Of a stretch of 7,764 nucleotides of DNA, positions 1-6,394 are shown piece by piece (position 1 is the stretch's first letter; the number at the start of each line of letters is the position of its first letter). The DNA is taken from assembly GCA_031262285.1 (NCBI GenBank), contig JAISHZ010000331.1, positions 1 through 7,764 on the forward strand, read 5' to 3'. A model generated the notes under the pieces. The model was given only the letters and a program-made list of their open reading frames with translations. It did no database searches and was not told the origin of the DNA. A program made the translations under genes and the position numbers. Source of the DNA: Lachnospiraceae bacterium. GTDB lineage: Bacteria; Bacillota_A; Clostridia; Lachnospirales; Lachnospiraceae.

Positions 1-449
1 CTTACTGTCTGTGTCGCTGTTAAATTTCTAATAGCGAACATTGGGTGGTTATCTGAAAGTGTAATTTGCTCATTCCAACCCATCAAAATCCACGGTGGGT
101 TCCCAATAATCAAATCAAACCCACGCCGCTCTGTAAAGAGGTTAGCAAATTCCAACTCCCAGTGCATAAAGTGTTGCTCTGCTGCAATCTTCCTTGCCAA
201 TGCTAGGCGCAGATTTTTCTCACATAACAGGTCAAGGCACACTTTGCCAAGATCGCTGTAGGTGTCAATAATCTCATCTATCATATCTCCGTGCTTTATG
301 GAGAACAACGACATCTGTTGATAATTACCGCCTTTTTTATTTACTGACATTATGCCGCCTTCTAAGATCAAATCCATATCAAACAGAAATTCGCTTCTGC
401 TTGGCAGCAAATCAGCTTTATCAATAGGCCAGAACCACAAGGAGCACCA
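1..449 (-). CDS. drmMI: DrmMI methylase, third segment with the NPPW catalytic motif (frameshifted from the rest; 3' end beyond left edge)
   Basis: This open frame has no stop from about 449 to the left edge. It reads on directly from the middle drmMI segment if one base is skipped at 449-450. It begins WCSLWFWPIDKADLLPSRSE, continues through KHGDMIDEIIDTYSDLGKVC, and reaches HWELEFANLF followed by GFDLIIGNPPWILMGWNE. The NPPW tetrad (90-101) is motif IV of N6-adenine DNA methyltransferases, the residues that grip the flipped adenine. An acidic, aromatic-rich stretch before 'GFDLIIGNPPW' is typical of Eco57I-like methylases. The segment has no start codon of its own that would make a sensible independent protein, so it is the C-terminal half of the methylase and not a separate gene. 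It continues leftwards, and the target-recognition region must lie outside the window. I am confident about the family; the class 1 DISARM label rests on the neighbouring drmD. Confidence 0.8.
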
Positions 450-453
450 AGTA
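447..453 (-). other. Frameshift 2 in drmMI
   Basis: The coding strand reads ATG GAT TAC TTG GTG CTC... and ends at a TGA at 421. Dropping one T (plus-strand AA at 449-450) gives ATG GAT TAC TGG TGC TCC TTG TGG..., that is MDYWCSLWFWPIDKADLLPS, which then runs open for about 149 codons to the left edge through NPPW. This is a one-base insertion, opposite in direction to the other two indels, so the middle segment is confined between two breaks. Confidence 0.8.
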
Positions 454-849
454 ATCCATGGCGAATTTTAAACGGGCATAAGGAGAGGCATTATCGCCGC
501 CTTCGGTTTTATAGAGCTTCTGGAAGATGAAGTCTTTTTCTCGAATAGTGGTATGTGAGGTTGCGGAATCATCAGCATGACCATAAACAGAGATCGCGTC
601 AGCCGTCTGCCTATTGACTTCTTTTTGCAGTTCCACCTGCTTTGCCCAAAGCTTATCTATGACGCTGGATATACGTAGCAACGACTCGATGTCGTCTTTT
701 TCGTAAGGCTTTACAAAGTCTTTGTTCCAAGCCTTCATTGCTTTTATCTCATCCGGCGCAAGCCCTTTGATCACCTTATCTGTATAGTTTGCCATACCGG
801 GGTCACCCATCAGGAAGTGATAGCCTGCTTTTTGGGCATACGGGAAGAA
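451..849 (-). CDS. drmMI: DrmMI methylase, middle segment (between two frameshifts)
   Basis: The open frame spans 421-885, but only 451-849 (about 133 codons) belongs to the ancestral protein. The residues upstream of FFPYAQKAGYHF and the last nine after FAMDY are out-of-frame translation. The segment reads YHFLMGDPGMANYTDKVIKG, then a charged helical stretch (KAMKAWNKDFVKPYEKDDIE, then KLWAKQVELQKEVNRQTADA). Its end, PYARLKFAMDYW, joins the NPPW-bearing segment. In Eco57I-type adenine methylases this region lies between the SAM-binding half and motif IV. The sequence 'GDPGMANYTDKVIKGL' matches what I recall of DISARM and related large methylases. The ATG at 885 is not a credible translation start: no ribosome binding site is evident and the first dozen residues lack family character. 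As written, this part would not be translated as a fusion with its neighbours. Confidence 0.75.
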
Positions 850-2933
850 CCCGGCTCGACACGAGTGGGGGCATTCTCCCACCAACGGTTAGGCGAATGG
901 TTGGTTGCCAATTGTTCGATGCGGTAAACTTGCCGTCTTGCGCCAATCAATGAGTTGCCGTTGATAAGCTGCGTCCCAAACCATGGCACAAAACCGCCTT
1001 TGTAGATGGTGTTAAGCCACAACGAAACCTCTGCCAGTTCCACGGCGATAGGGTTTAGGTCAATGCCGTAGACGTTACGGTCGGCGATATACATCTTAAC
1101 GCGCTGAATCTCTTGATAGCGATCTTCGTAGGAAATGGAGTCTCCCGTCTCCTGCTGTTTACGGTCAATATAGGCCTCGGCAAGCTGGTTGATGGCTTCG
1201 TTCAAGAACGCCGCACTACCCATAGCCGGTTCGCAGATGGTGAGGGCAAGAATTTCATCAGCAGTTTTACCTTCCAGTAGCTCTTTGAGCGCATACTTCA
1301 CCACACACTTGGTTAGAACTTCCGGAGTGTAATAGGATGCAGATTTTTCCCGCTCACGCCCCGCCAGACGATAGATAAACGTACCTTTTTCGTATTTTCG
1401 CAGTTTCCCGTCATCATAACGGACACGCTCATCTTCCGTGTAGTTATCTAGCTCTCGTTTAGGGATAAAGTATCCGACATCCAATTCATCGAATCTATCT
1501 TGAGCGCGTTTAACTTCGAATAAGGTTTCCTCTGCAATAAAACCACGATATGATAGCAACGCTTCATACACAGCCCCCTTCTGGTTGATGCCTAATGTAG
1601 AGTAAGAGATTCTGCCACGGCTACCACGTCGCCCTGTACCTCTTGATATGCTCATCAAGTCGATAATTTTGAGCATCACGCGATTGCGTAGCTTCGCGGT
1701 ACTAATCATCTGCGTATACTCAGGGTCAAAAATATGCGCTTTCAGCGGTTCAATGACGAAAACATCATGCAGGGATTCCATCTCAATAGCTATTTTTAGC
1801 TCATCCTCTGTACCCGGATAGCCGTTGTAGATTAAGTCGTAGAGCTTGGCAAGGGTTTCGTGCATATAATAGCCATCGCCAATTTCTTCGACATCCTCAC
1901 GGGCATCATCCGCTATATCGCGCAGGAATTCTAATGAGTAACCTTCGACATAGGTGTGTGATTTCATGGGAGCATATCCAAGCTCCGGTCTCGCCTCTAT
2001 AAATAGCATAAAGAGCATTCTGTACATATAACGCAGGCACTCAATCGTGAGTTGTCCGGCGTTAACCGGGTCTGTCATCATATCACGCTCTTGCCGGTTC
2101 ACCATATCGTACAACACTTCATTGCCTAACAGTTCAATCGCTTCACGAAGCGCATATTTTAAGTCTTGCGAAACACCGGAGGCGTGACGGTGCGAGTTAT
2201 CATCTAACTTATCTAGCAGCGGATTCCCCTCATTGGGGCAAAGCGATTCCTTATGTAGCAAAACAGCCATTGCTTGCAAGGTGGATTCTTCGCGGCGCGA
2301 AAAGATTTCCTCAGCGTCAAAATACAGATAGCGCTTCTCATTCCACTTATTGCGGTCAATGAGTGCTATTCCTCTTATGCCGATGATAAGTAACCACCTA
2401 GGAGGTTCGATCGCGGAAAACAGGGTTTTCGTCACAAGCTCCTCATTAGCCATCTCTGTCAGAAAAGGTATTTTAGCTGATTCATCGCCTATAACTGCTC
2501 CGTCGAAGAAATAACCTGACATCATATCTGCATCACGCTCGACGGAATTCGCCAGCAGCACCCATAATAAGGGCGCTCCATTTGTTTTATGTATCTCTAA
2601 ATAAATAGGTATCCGCTCATTTTCACAGATCGTAGTGATAAACGGAGTTGCCTGCGGATAACCAAGCGAAGCAAGGTAGCTATCTGCCAAATCTTTAATC
2701 ATGGGCCAGACTTGTGTTTCACTGCGGACACGTTGGAAGCGGTCATAGACGGTCGAAAAGAGACGACCACAGTCACGCAGAAGTGACCAAGGTGTTCTAA
2801 TGCTTTCGTCATCTTTTGCAGTAGCTCTCCATTGGGAGATTGTTTCGGAAGCGTTTTCTTCAAAAATGGACGAGAAATAATGGTTTGTATAATACTCGTT
2901 GTAGTTGTTGATTCCTCGTAAATCCATAGCCAT
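810..2933 (-). CDS. drmMI: DrmMI, class 1 DISARM N6-adenine DNA methylase, N-terminal and SAM-binding part (frameshifted)
   Basis: Large Eco57I-like DNA adenine methylase, predicted to modify host DNA so that the DISARM complex spares it. The 707-residue frame opens MAMDLRGINNYNEYYTNHYF. The first ~500 residues form the long N-terminal domain seen in large type IIG/BREX/DISARM-type methylases. SASYYTPEVLTKCVVKYAL (531-549) precedes motif I, ICEPAMGSAAF (566-576, SAM binding). NVYGIDLNPIAVELAEVSLW (620-639) is motif II, and GNSLIGAR (659-666) follows. Motif IV is absent from this frame and appears only after two frameshifts (at 90-101). The real homology stops at about residue 695 (WWENAPTRVEPG, near 850). 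The remaining dozen residues to the stop at 810 are out of frame. The ATG at 2933 overlaps the drmD stop by one base (TAATG); a second ATG at 2927 (MDLRGINN) is equally possible and better spaced from GGA at 2936-2938. BREX PglX is an alternative family, but the adjacent drmD favours DISARM. Confidence 0.85.
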   Translation of the reverse strand: MAMDLRGINNYNEYYTNHYFSSIFEENASETISQWRATAKDDESIRTPWSLLRDCGRLFSTVYDRFQRVRSETQVWPMIKDLADSYLASLGYPQATPFITTICENERIPIYLEIHKTNGAPLLWVLLANSVERDADMMSGYFFDGAVIGDESAKIPFLTEMANEELVTKTLFSAIEPPRWLLIIGIRGIALIDRNKWNEKRYLYFDAEEIFSRREESTLQAMAVLLHKESLCPNEGNPLLDKLDDNSHRHASGVSQDLKYALREAIELLGNEVLYDMVNRQERDMMTDPVNAGQLTIECLRYMYRMLFMLFIEARPELGYAPMKSHTYVEGYSLEFLRDIADDAREDVEEIGDGYYMHETLAKLYDLIYNGYPGTEDELKIAIEMESLHDVFVIEPLKAHIFDPEYTQMISTAKLRNRVMLKIIDLMSISRGTGRRGSRGRISYSTLGINQKGAVYEALLSYRGFIAEETLFEVKRAQDRFDELDVGYFIPKRELDNYTEDERVRYDDGKLRKYEKGTFIYRLAGREREKSASYYTPEVLTKCVVKYALKELLEGKTADEILALTICEPAMGSAAFLNEAINQLAEAYIDRKQQETGDSISYEDRYQEIQRVKMYIADRNVYGIDLNPIAVELAEVSLWLNTIYKGGFVPWFGTQLINGNSLIGARRQVYRIEQLATNHSPNRWWENAPTRVEPGSSRMPKKQAITS
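847..855 (-). other. Frameshift 1 in drmMI
   Basis: On the coding strand the drmMI frame reads ...GTC GAG CCG GGT TCT..., whereas family-like sequence resumes as TTC TTC CCG TAT GCC in the next frame. Adding one base to the GGG run (plus-strand CCC at 850-852) gives one continuous reading, ...TRVEPG-FFPYAQKAGYHF.... This is a one-base deletion, or an undercall, in a short homopolymer. It separates SAM-binding motif I from catalytic motif IV. Confidence 0.8.
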
Positions 2934-3736
2934 TATCCGTTTACCCCCGCAAGTACTGCTATGACTCTAATGTATGGGTTGTTCTCAATTTCAAGAGTAT
3001 CCTTTACCCAATTCATGAAGTCATTAAAGATTTTCTCAACCATTCGTTCTTTCTCAGTTTTCCTACGCTCATCTTCAAAGAGTGACATCTGATAGTCTTT
3101 GTGCCTGCTTTCAAGCTCGGAGAGCTTGTCAAGCTCGTCGTCAATCTTTGGTGACATCTCTGCGTTATATTCATTGTAGTGCCGTTCTAAAACTCTTTCT
3201 GCATCACCTACAACAGTACGTAATAAGCACATTGCTTTTTCTGTCATATCAAGTGTAATGAGATTCTGATTCGGTATATCGCTGCGAGAGAATCTTGTTT
3301 TTGATAAAATTTCGTTCATGGATAACTCTGTTTGTAGTTTACCATCGTGGTAATGCAATCCGAACCATTCATCAACAACCGGCATTGATTTTCTATTGGG
3401 AATCGTCCCCGCCATGATAAAGATAATATCCTCTGCGGGGATACCGGCAGGCAAACCGATAATCGGCGCTTCGTTACGACCATATAACAGACTCGATTTA
3501 TCGTTTATCCATGAAAAGAGCGGATGAAGCTTCCACAGATACTGTGTTGTGGGCCAAGCAGTCTCCGAAAGGTTGTTTCGCATACTGCGCGCCATTTCAA
3601 ACATTGCAAACTGTTTATCCGAGCTGAGTCGCAAAAAATCTTCTTGTGGCATTGCTTCTTCAGGTATCATAGCAGCAAGCCTTCTGCGAAGCTCCGGCGA
3701 CATGCTGATTTCAACGCCATCAATTGTTTGCAGGTT
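2933..3736 (-). CDS. drmD: DrmD SNF2-like helicase, C-terminal domain (separated from the helicase core by a frameshift)
   Basis: A 256-residue frame opens at ATG 3703. The same frame extends upstream to about 3736 as NLQTIDGVEIS before MSPELRRRLAAMIPEE, so the coding homology starts before the ATG. This is the C-terminal extension of DrmD, beyond the helicase core. It contains WPTTQYLWKLHPLFSWINDK, GRNEAPIIGLPAGIPAEDII and GTIPNRKSMPVVDEWFG. A charged, probably coiled-coil stretch follows (about residues 165-225, ERVLERHYNEYNAEM to EDERRKTEKERMVEKIFNDF). The product ends ...VLAGVNG, with its TAA overlapping the drmMI ATG. Its length and its separation from the 783-residue frame upstream could suggest an independent small gene, but the matching junction chemistry (one missing A) and the lack of a ribosome binding site at 3703 argue for one split protein. 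I recognise no enzymatic motif in it; a partner-binding or regulatory role is only a guess. Confidence 0.8.
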   Translation of the reverse strand, partial: NLQTIDGVEISMSPELRRRLAAMIPEEAMPQEDFLRLSSDKQFAMFEMARSMRNNLSETAWPTTQYLWKLHPLFSWINDKSSLLYGRNEAPIIGLPAGIPAEDIIFIMAGTIPNRKSMPVVDEWFGLHYHDGKLQTELSMNEILSKTRFSRSDIPNQNLITLDMTEKAMCLLRTVVGDAERVLERHYNEYNAEMSPKIDDELDKLSELESRHKDYQMSLFEDERRKTEKERMVEKIFNDFMNWVKDTLEIENNPYIRVIAVLAGVNG

Positions 3737-5823
3737 TTAACAGTATTACTCATGCCTAGGTTAAAATGAGGAATTGCCGTTCGCACATATTCAATATCCG
3801 ACATCAGTGTATCATCCTCTGATATCTGTGGGGGTAATTCTTTTTCTGCGGCAGCCGCCATCAATGCCTCAAACGGGTCAAACTCAGATTCCTCTTCTGA
3901 TAGTTGCATACCAAATTCATCAGGCGAAATGCCCTGTTCAATTGCGGTAGCTGTGATCTTCTCTTCTTCCTCAATATGAAACTTGCCCATTAATAGAGCC
4001 GGATCGCCAATGTTCTTGTATGCCTGTTCTTCTTTCTGAACAAGGATTTCCATGATTCGCATATCGCCCTTGATTTTTGGATTTGTGCTGCTAATCATCA
4101 TGTAGCGGATATCCGGTTGTTCTTTTTGTCCATAGCGGTCTATTCGACCATTTCGCTGTTGGAAGACCATCAGCGACCACGGGATGTCAAAGTGAATGAG
4201 ACGATGGCATAAATAGTGAAGGTTGATACCTTCAGAAGCAACGTCCGAAGCTACAAGTATGCGGATAGGGGATTCTTCGCGCCCAAAGTTCTCGACGATT
4301 TCCTGTTGCTCGGAGTCCGACATTCCACCGTAGATTTCTTGGATGGCGTTCTCTTTGATATTCAAGTCTTTCTTTAATTGAGAGGCAATGAAGCGCATAG
4401 TCTCAATGCGTTCGGTGAAGATAACCACGCGATCTATTTTCGCACGGCTCCATCCATACTCGGGGCTATTCAACAAAGTAAGCAGTTTTTGATAGCGGCT
4501 AAAGGTTTGCGGTCCAATTTGGGTCAGTGCTGTTTTAAGCTCTTCTAGTAAGGCGATATCCTTTATTTCTCCGGTGGAATACTTTTTGTTAAGTTTCTTT
4601 AAACGCTCATCAATACTCTTGATACAAGCCGCTGGGCTTGAAAACATCGATTTTTCAAGGCTCGTTTTGAAAAGCTGTCCTTTATGAACATCTTTACCTG
4701 CATCCATCTCCAAGTGCATATTCGCAAACAAGTTATAGGCGTTTTCTTCTGCGGTGGTCGCATCGCATTTTTCTATACTGATCTTGCGTTCCTTGAATGC
4801 GCCATGAACTTGATCTTTAAAATCCTTCTTAAAGCGGCGAACGCACAAGCCTTGGATGTCGTCTTTTTTGTAATTGTGCGGATCAGCAATCGCCGTCGGG
4901 TCGAGCATATTCATCAGTGAAGCGAAGCTCTCGCTTCTGCCGTCATGTGGTGTCGCTGATAGCATGATAAGCGTATCAGAACGTTCCGCAAGTAGCTTGG
5001 CGAGCCGTGCTCGCTGTGCTTGATTCCCACGCTCAGCTACATTGTGCGCCTCATCAATGACGATAATATCCCACCATGAGTTTTCAAGATGTGTTCTATA
5101 TTCAACATCACGCTTGATGGTGTCTATCGAAACAATAGTCTTGTCATAATAGAAAAATGGGTTATAGTTCGTTGGAAGTTGCGCTCTGATTCTGCTGATA
5201 CGCTTGGAATCCAAACGCACGAGCGGTATGGTGAAGCGATTCCATAGCTCTTTCTGGAACTGGGTCATCATACTCTTGACTGTTACCACTAGAATACGTT
5301 TTCCCTTACCTCTGGCTATGAGTTCAGACATAAGGATTCCGGCTTCGAGCGTCTTCCCAAGACCGACAGCATCTGCGATCAGAATCCTTTGCCGGGGTTT
5401 ACGCAAAGCGATTTGTGCAGGTTCCAATTGAAAGCTCATTGTGTCCATTGCGGCTTGATGTCCAATATGTAGCTTGCTATCAGTGGGGATTTTCTGCCGC
5501 CACTGGCTCTCAACGTAGAGTCGTGAGCGCCGGAAAAAAGGTGAAGCGTCAGGGATGAGGTGAACTTTTGCAGGGTCAACTTGTTCAATATGCTCTATAT
5601 CCGCAAGAAACATAGCATTATGATCTTTTACAAGGCTTGAAATGCCAACACAATGAAGCGTCTTTTTCCCAAGACTATTCGTCTCGATCTTTCTTACCAT
5701 CCACTCTTCATCGCGGACGAGTATTCTCATTCCGGGTGCAAAATCAATGAGGATAGTGTTTTCTAAGAGATTGCTCTCGTTTGTTCTTTTTTGCGCATCT
5801 ACGATTTTTTCATGAGTTGTCAT
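3667..5823 (-). CDS. drmD: DrmD, class 1 DISARM SNF2/RapA-like helicase, N-terminal and helicase core
   Basis: Superfamily 2 SNF2-type ATPase, predicted to translocate on DNA as part of the DISARM restriction complex. Numbered from the chosen start, residues 20-95 (IDFAPGMRILVRDEEWMVRK...) look like a small N-terminal beta domain. The core follows: a Q-like motif, FQLEPAQIAL (131-140); Walker A, DAVGLGKTLEAG (151-162); DEAH (257-260); LSATPHDGR (288-296); VVIFTE (466-471); ASDVASEGINLHYL (525-538); and QQRNGRIDRYGQ (555-566). All the catalytic motifs are intact. The open frame reaches 6018, but I start at ATG 5823 (MTTHEKIVD) because AAAGG lies 7 nt upstream and the 65 residues before it lack family character and overlap the DUF1016 remnant. 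True homology ends at about residue 696 (SNTVK). The last 22 residues, to 3667, are out of frame. RapA/HepA is the closest general relative, but the adjacent large methylase points to DrmD. Confidence 0.88.
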   Translation of the reverse strand: MTTHEKIVDAQKRTNESNLLENTILIDFAPGMRILVRDEEWMVRKIETNSLGKKTLHCVGISSLVKDHNAMFLADIEHIEQVDPAKVHLIPDASPFFRRSRLYVESQWRQKIPTDSKLHIGHQAAMDTMSFQLEPAQIALRKPRQRILIADAVGLGKTLEAGILMSELIARGKGKRILVVTVKSMMTQFQKELWNRFTIPLVRLDSKRISRIRAQLPTNYNPFFYYDKTIVSIDTIKRDVEYRTHLENSWWDIIVIDEAHNVAERGNQAQRARLAKLLAERSDTLIMLSATPHDGRSESFASLMNMLDPTAIADPHNYKKDDIQGLCVRRFKKDFKDQVHGAFKERKISIEKCDATTAEENAYNLFANMHLEMDAGKDVHKGQLFKTSLEKSMFSSPAACIKSIDERLKKLNKKYSTGEIKDIALLEELKTALTQIGPQTFSRYQKLLTLLNSPEYGWSRAKIDRVVIFTERIETMRFIASQLKKDLNIKENAIQEIYGGMSDSEQQEIVENFGREESPIRILVASDVASEGINLHYLCHRLIHFDIPWSLMVFQQRNGRIDRYGQKEQPDIRYMMISSTNPKIKGDMRIMEILVQKEEQAYKNIGDPALLMGKFHIEEEEKITATAIEQGISPDEFGMQLSEEESEFDPFEALMAAAAEKELPPQISEDDTLMSDIEYVRTAIPHFNLGMSNTVKTCKQLMALKSACRRSFAEGLLL
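3733..3740 (-). other. Frameshift in drmD
   Basis: The coding strand reads AAT ACT GTT AAA ACC TGC AAA CAA. One extra A in the AAAA run (plus-strand TTTT at 3735-3738) converts this to GTT AAA AAC CTG CAA ACA ATT GAT GGC. That gives one continuous protein, ...MSNTVKNLQTIDGVEISMSPELRRRL..., of about 963 residues, a normal length for DrmD. No good slippery heptamer in the zero frame is present, so programmed frameshifting is unlikely. Confidence 0.8.
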
Positions 5824-5830
5824 AATAGTA

Positions 5831-5835
5831 CCTTT
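5831..5835 (-). promoter_or_regulatory. Ribosome binding site deciding the drmD start
   Basis: AAAGG on the minus strand is followed by a 7-nt spacer (TACTATT) and ATG at 5823-5821. This fixes MTTHEKIVD as the likely N terminus. The longer open frame back to 6018 has no comparable site and would run into the antisense DUF1016 remnant. Confidence 0.65.
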
Positions 5836-5882
5836 ACCTATACTTATTCTATAATTCGATTTGCATTTCCAAATTTTCTTTA

Positions 5883-5911
5883 ATATTACCTCTCGTTTCC
5901 ATTCCTTGCAA
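5883..5911 (-). promoter_or_regulatory. Candidate sigma-70-type promoter for drmD-drmMI
   Basis: On the minus strand, TTGCAA (5911-5906, 4/6 match to TTGACA) is followed after exactly 17 nt by TAATAT (5888-5883, 4/6 to TATAAT). It would give a leader of about 50 nt before ATG 5823. A second, weaker -10-like TAGAAT lies closer to the gene, within TTATAGAATAAG. The matches are modest, and the 124-bp gap at 5824-5947 holds nothing else that I recognise. Confidence 0.35.
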
Positions 5912-5947
5912 CTAATTTCTTGTCTAAGCGTTAAATTTCTACAATAA

Positions 5948-6394
5948 AAGTTACCTAACCAAACGCTTGGCAAGGGATATTCCCTAACGAACCTAAAACA
6001 AATGCGCACATTCTGCACTGTTTACGGCATCCACTCAATTCGTCAGATGGCATCTGACGAATTGAGCCTCCCGACAAATAAACAGCCTGATTTCAGCCCA
6101 AGCATAAGTTGGAGCCAATACATCAAGCTTATGCGTATAACCAATAAGGATGAGCGGCGGTTTTATGAACTGGAAATTGCCGACAATGGCTGGAACTTAA
6201 ATAATTCGAACGTCAATACGATTCTGTTTTGTATGAATGGCTAGCGTTGTCACGCAACAAGGAAAAAATACGTGAACTATCGGAGAAAGGTCAGATCATC
6301 GAGGCCCCTCAAGATATGTTCAAGGACTCCTATGTACTAGTATAACGTTTTCGAATTAGCTGGACTAATACCGACTCCAATGAAGGAGAGATAA
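5948..6394 (+). pseudogene. DUF1016 (YhcG-like PD-(D/E)XK nuclease family) N-terminal domain remnant
   Basis: The remnant is read on the plus strand in changing frames. From 5948, one frame gives KLPNQTLGKGYSLTNLKQMR, IRQMASDELS, SISWSQYIKLMRI and ERRFYELEIADNGWN. These match the family pattern (GKGFS..NL..MRQFY, LSWSHY..LLRV, A..FYE.E....W) seen in DUF1016 N-terminal domains. That frame stops at 6242-6244, but another continues YEWLALSRNKEKIRELSEKG, QIIEAPQDMFKDSYVLV to a stop at 6343-6345, as in the family's 'YERLALS.DKE...DPYVLEF'. A third piece, VFELAGLIPTPMKER, follows from 6347 to a stop at 6392-6394. The segment has at least two frameshifts, no N terminus (a TAA in frame at 5945) and no C-terminal nuclease domain. 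It is an eroded fragment in the opposite orientation to every neighbour. The ATG at 6002 lies inside the domain and is not a real start. I expect no active product. Confidence 0.75.
6034..6066. repeat. Perfect inverted repeat, 16-bp arms, 1-bp spacer
   Basis: The arms CTCAATTCGTCAGATG (6034-6049) and CATCTGACGAATTGAG (6051-6066) are exact reverse complements around a single G at 6050. The repeat lies within the DUF1016 remnant, over IHSIRQMASDELS. No T-run follows on either strand, so it is not a standard intrinsic terminator. In RNA it would form a near-loopless hairpin; in DNA it could bind a dimeric protein or extrude a cruciform. Confidence 0.85.

Noticed and set aside
3733..3740. Programmed -1 frameshift producing full-length DrmD
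   Set aside because: The zero-frame codons GTT AAA ACC do not form an X XXY YYZ slippery heptamer, and tRNA re-pairing on TAA would be poor. I see no obvious stimulatory hairpin immediately downstream. Two other indels in the next gene make error or mutation the simpler explanation.
4684..5431. Plus-strand ORFs of 75-78 aa within drmD, and similar ones at 3524-3769
   Set aside because: They are antisense to strongly recognisable helicase motifs, have no ribosome binding sites and no family-like sequence.
5824..6018. 65-residue N-terminal extension of DrmD
   Set aside because: It lacks a ribosome binding site, has a composition unlike the rest of the protein and overlaps the antisense DUF1016 remnant. 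ATG 5823 has a well-placed AAAGG.
6002..6244. An independent 80-aa plus-strand gene
   Set aside because: The family-like sequence starts upstream of the ATG and continues past the stop in another frame, so it is part of a DUF1016 pseudogene.
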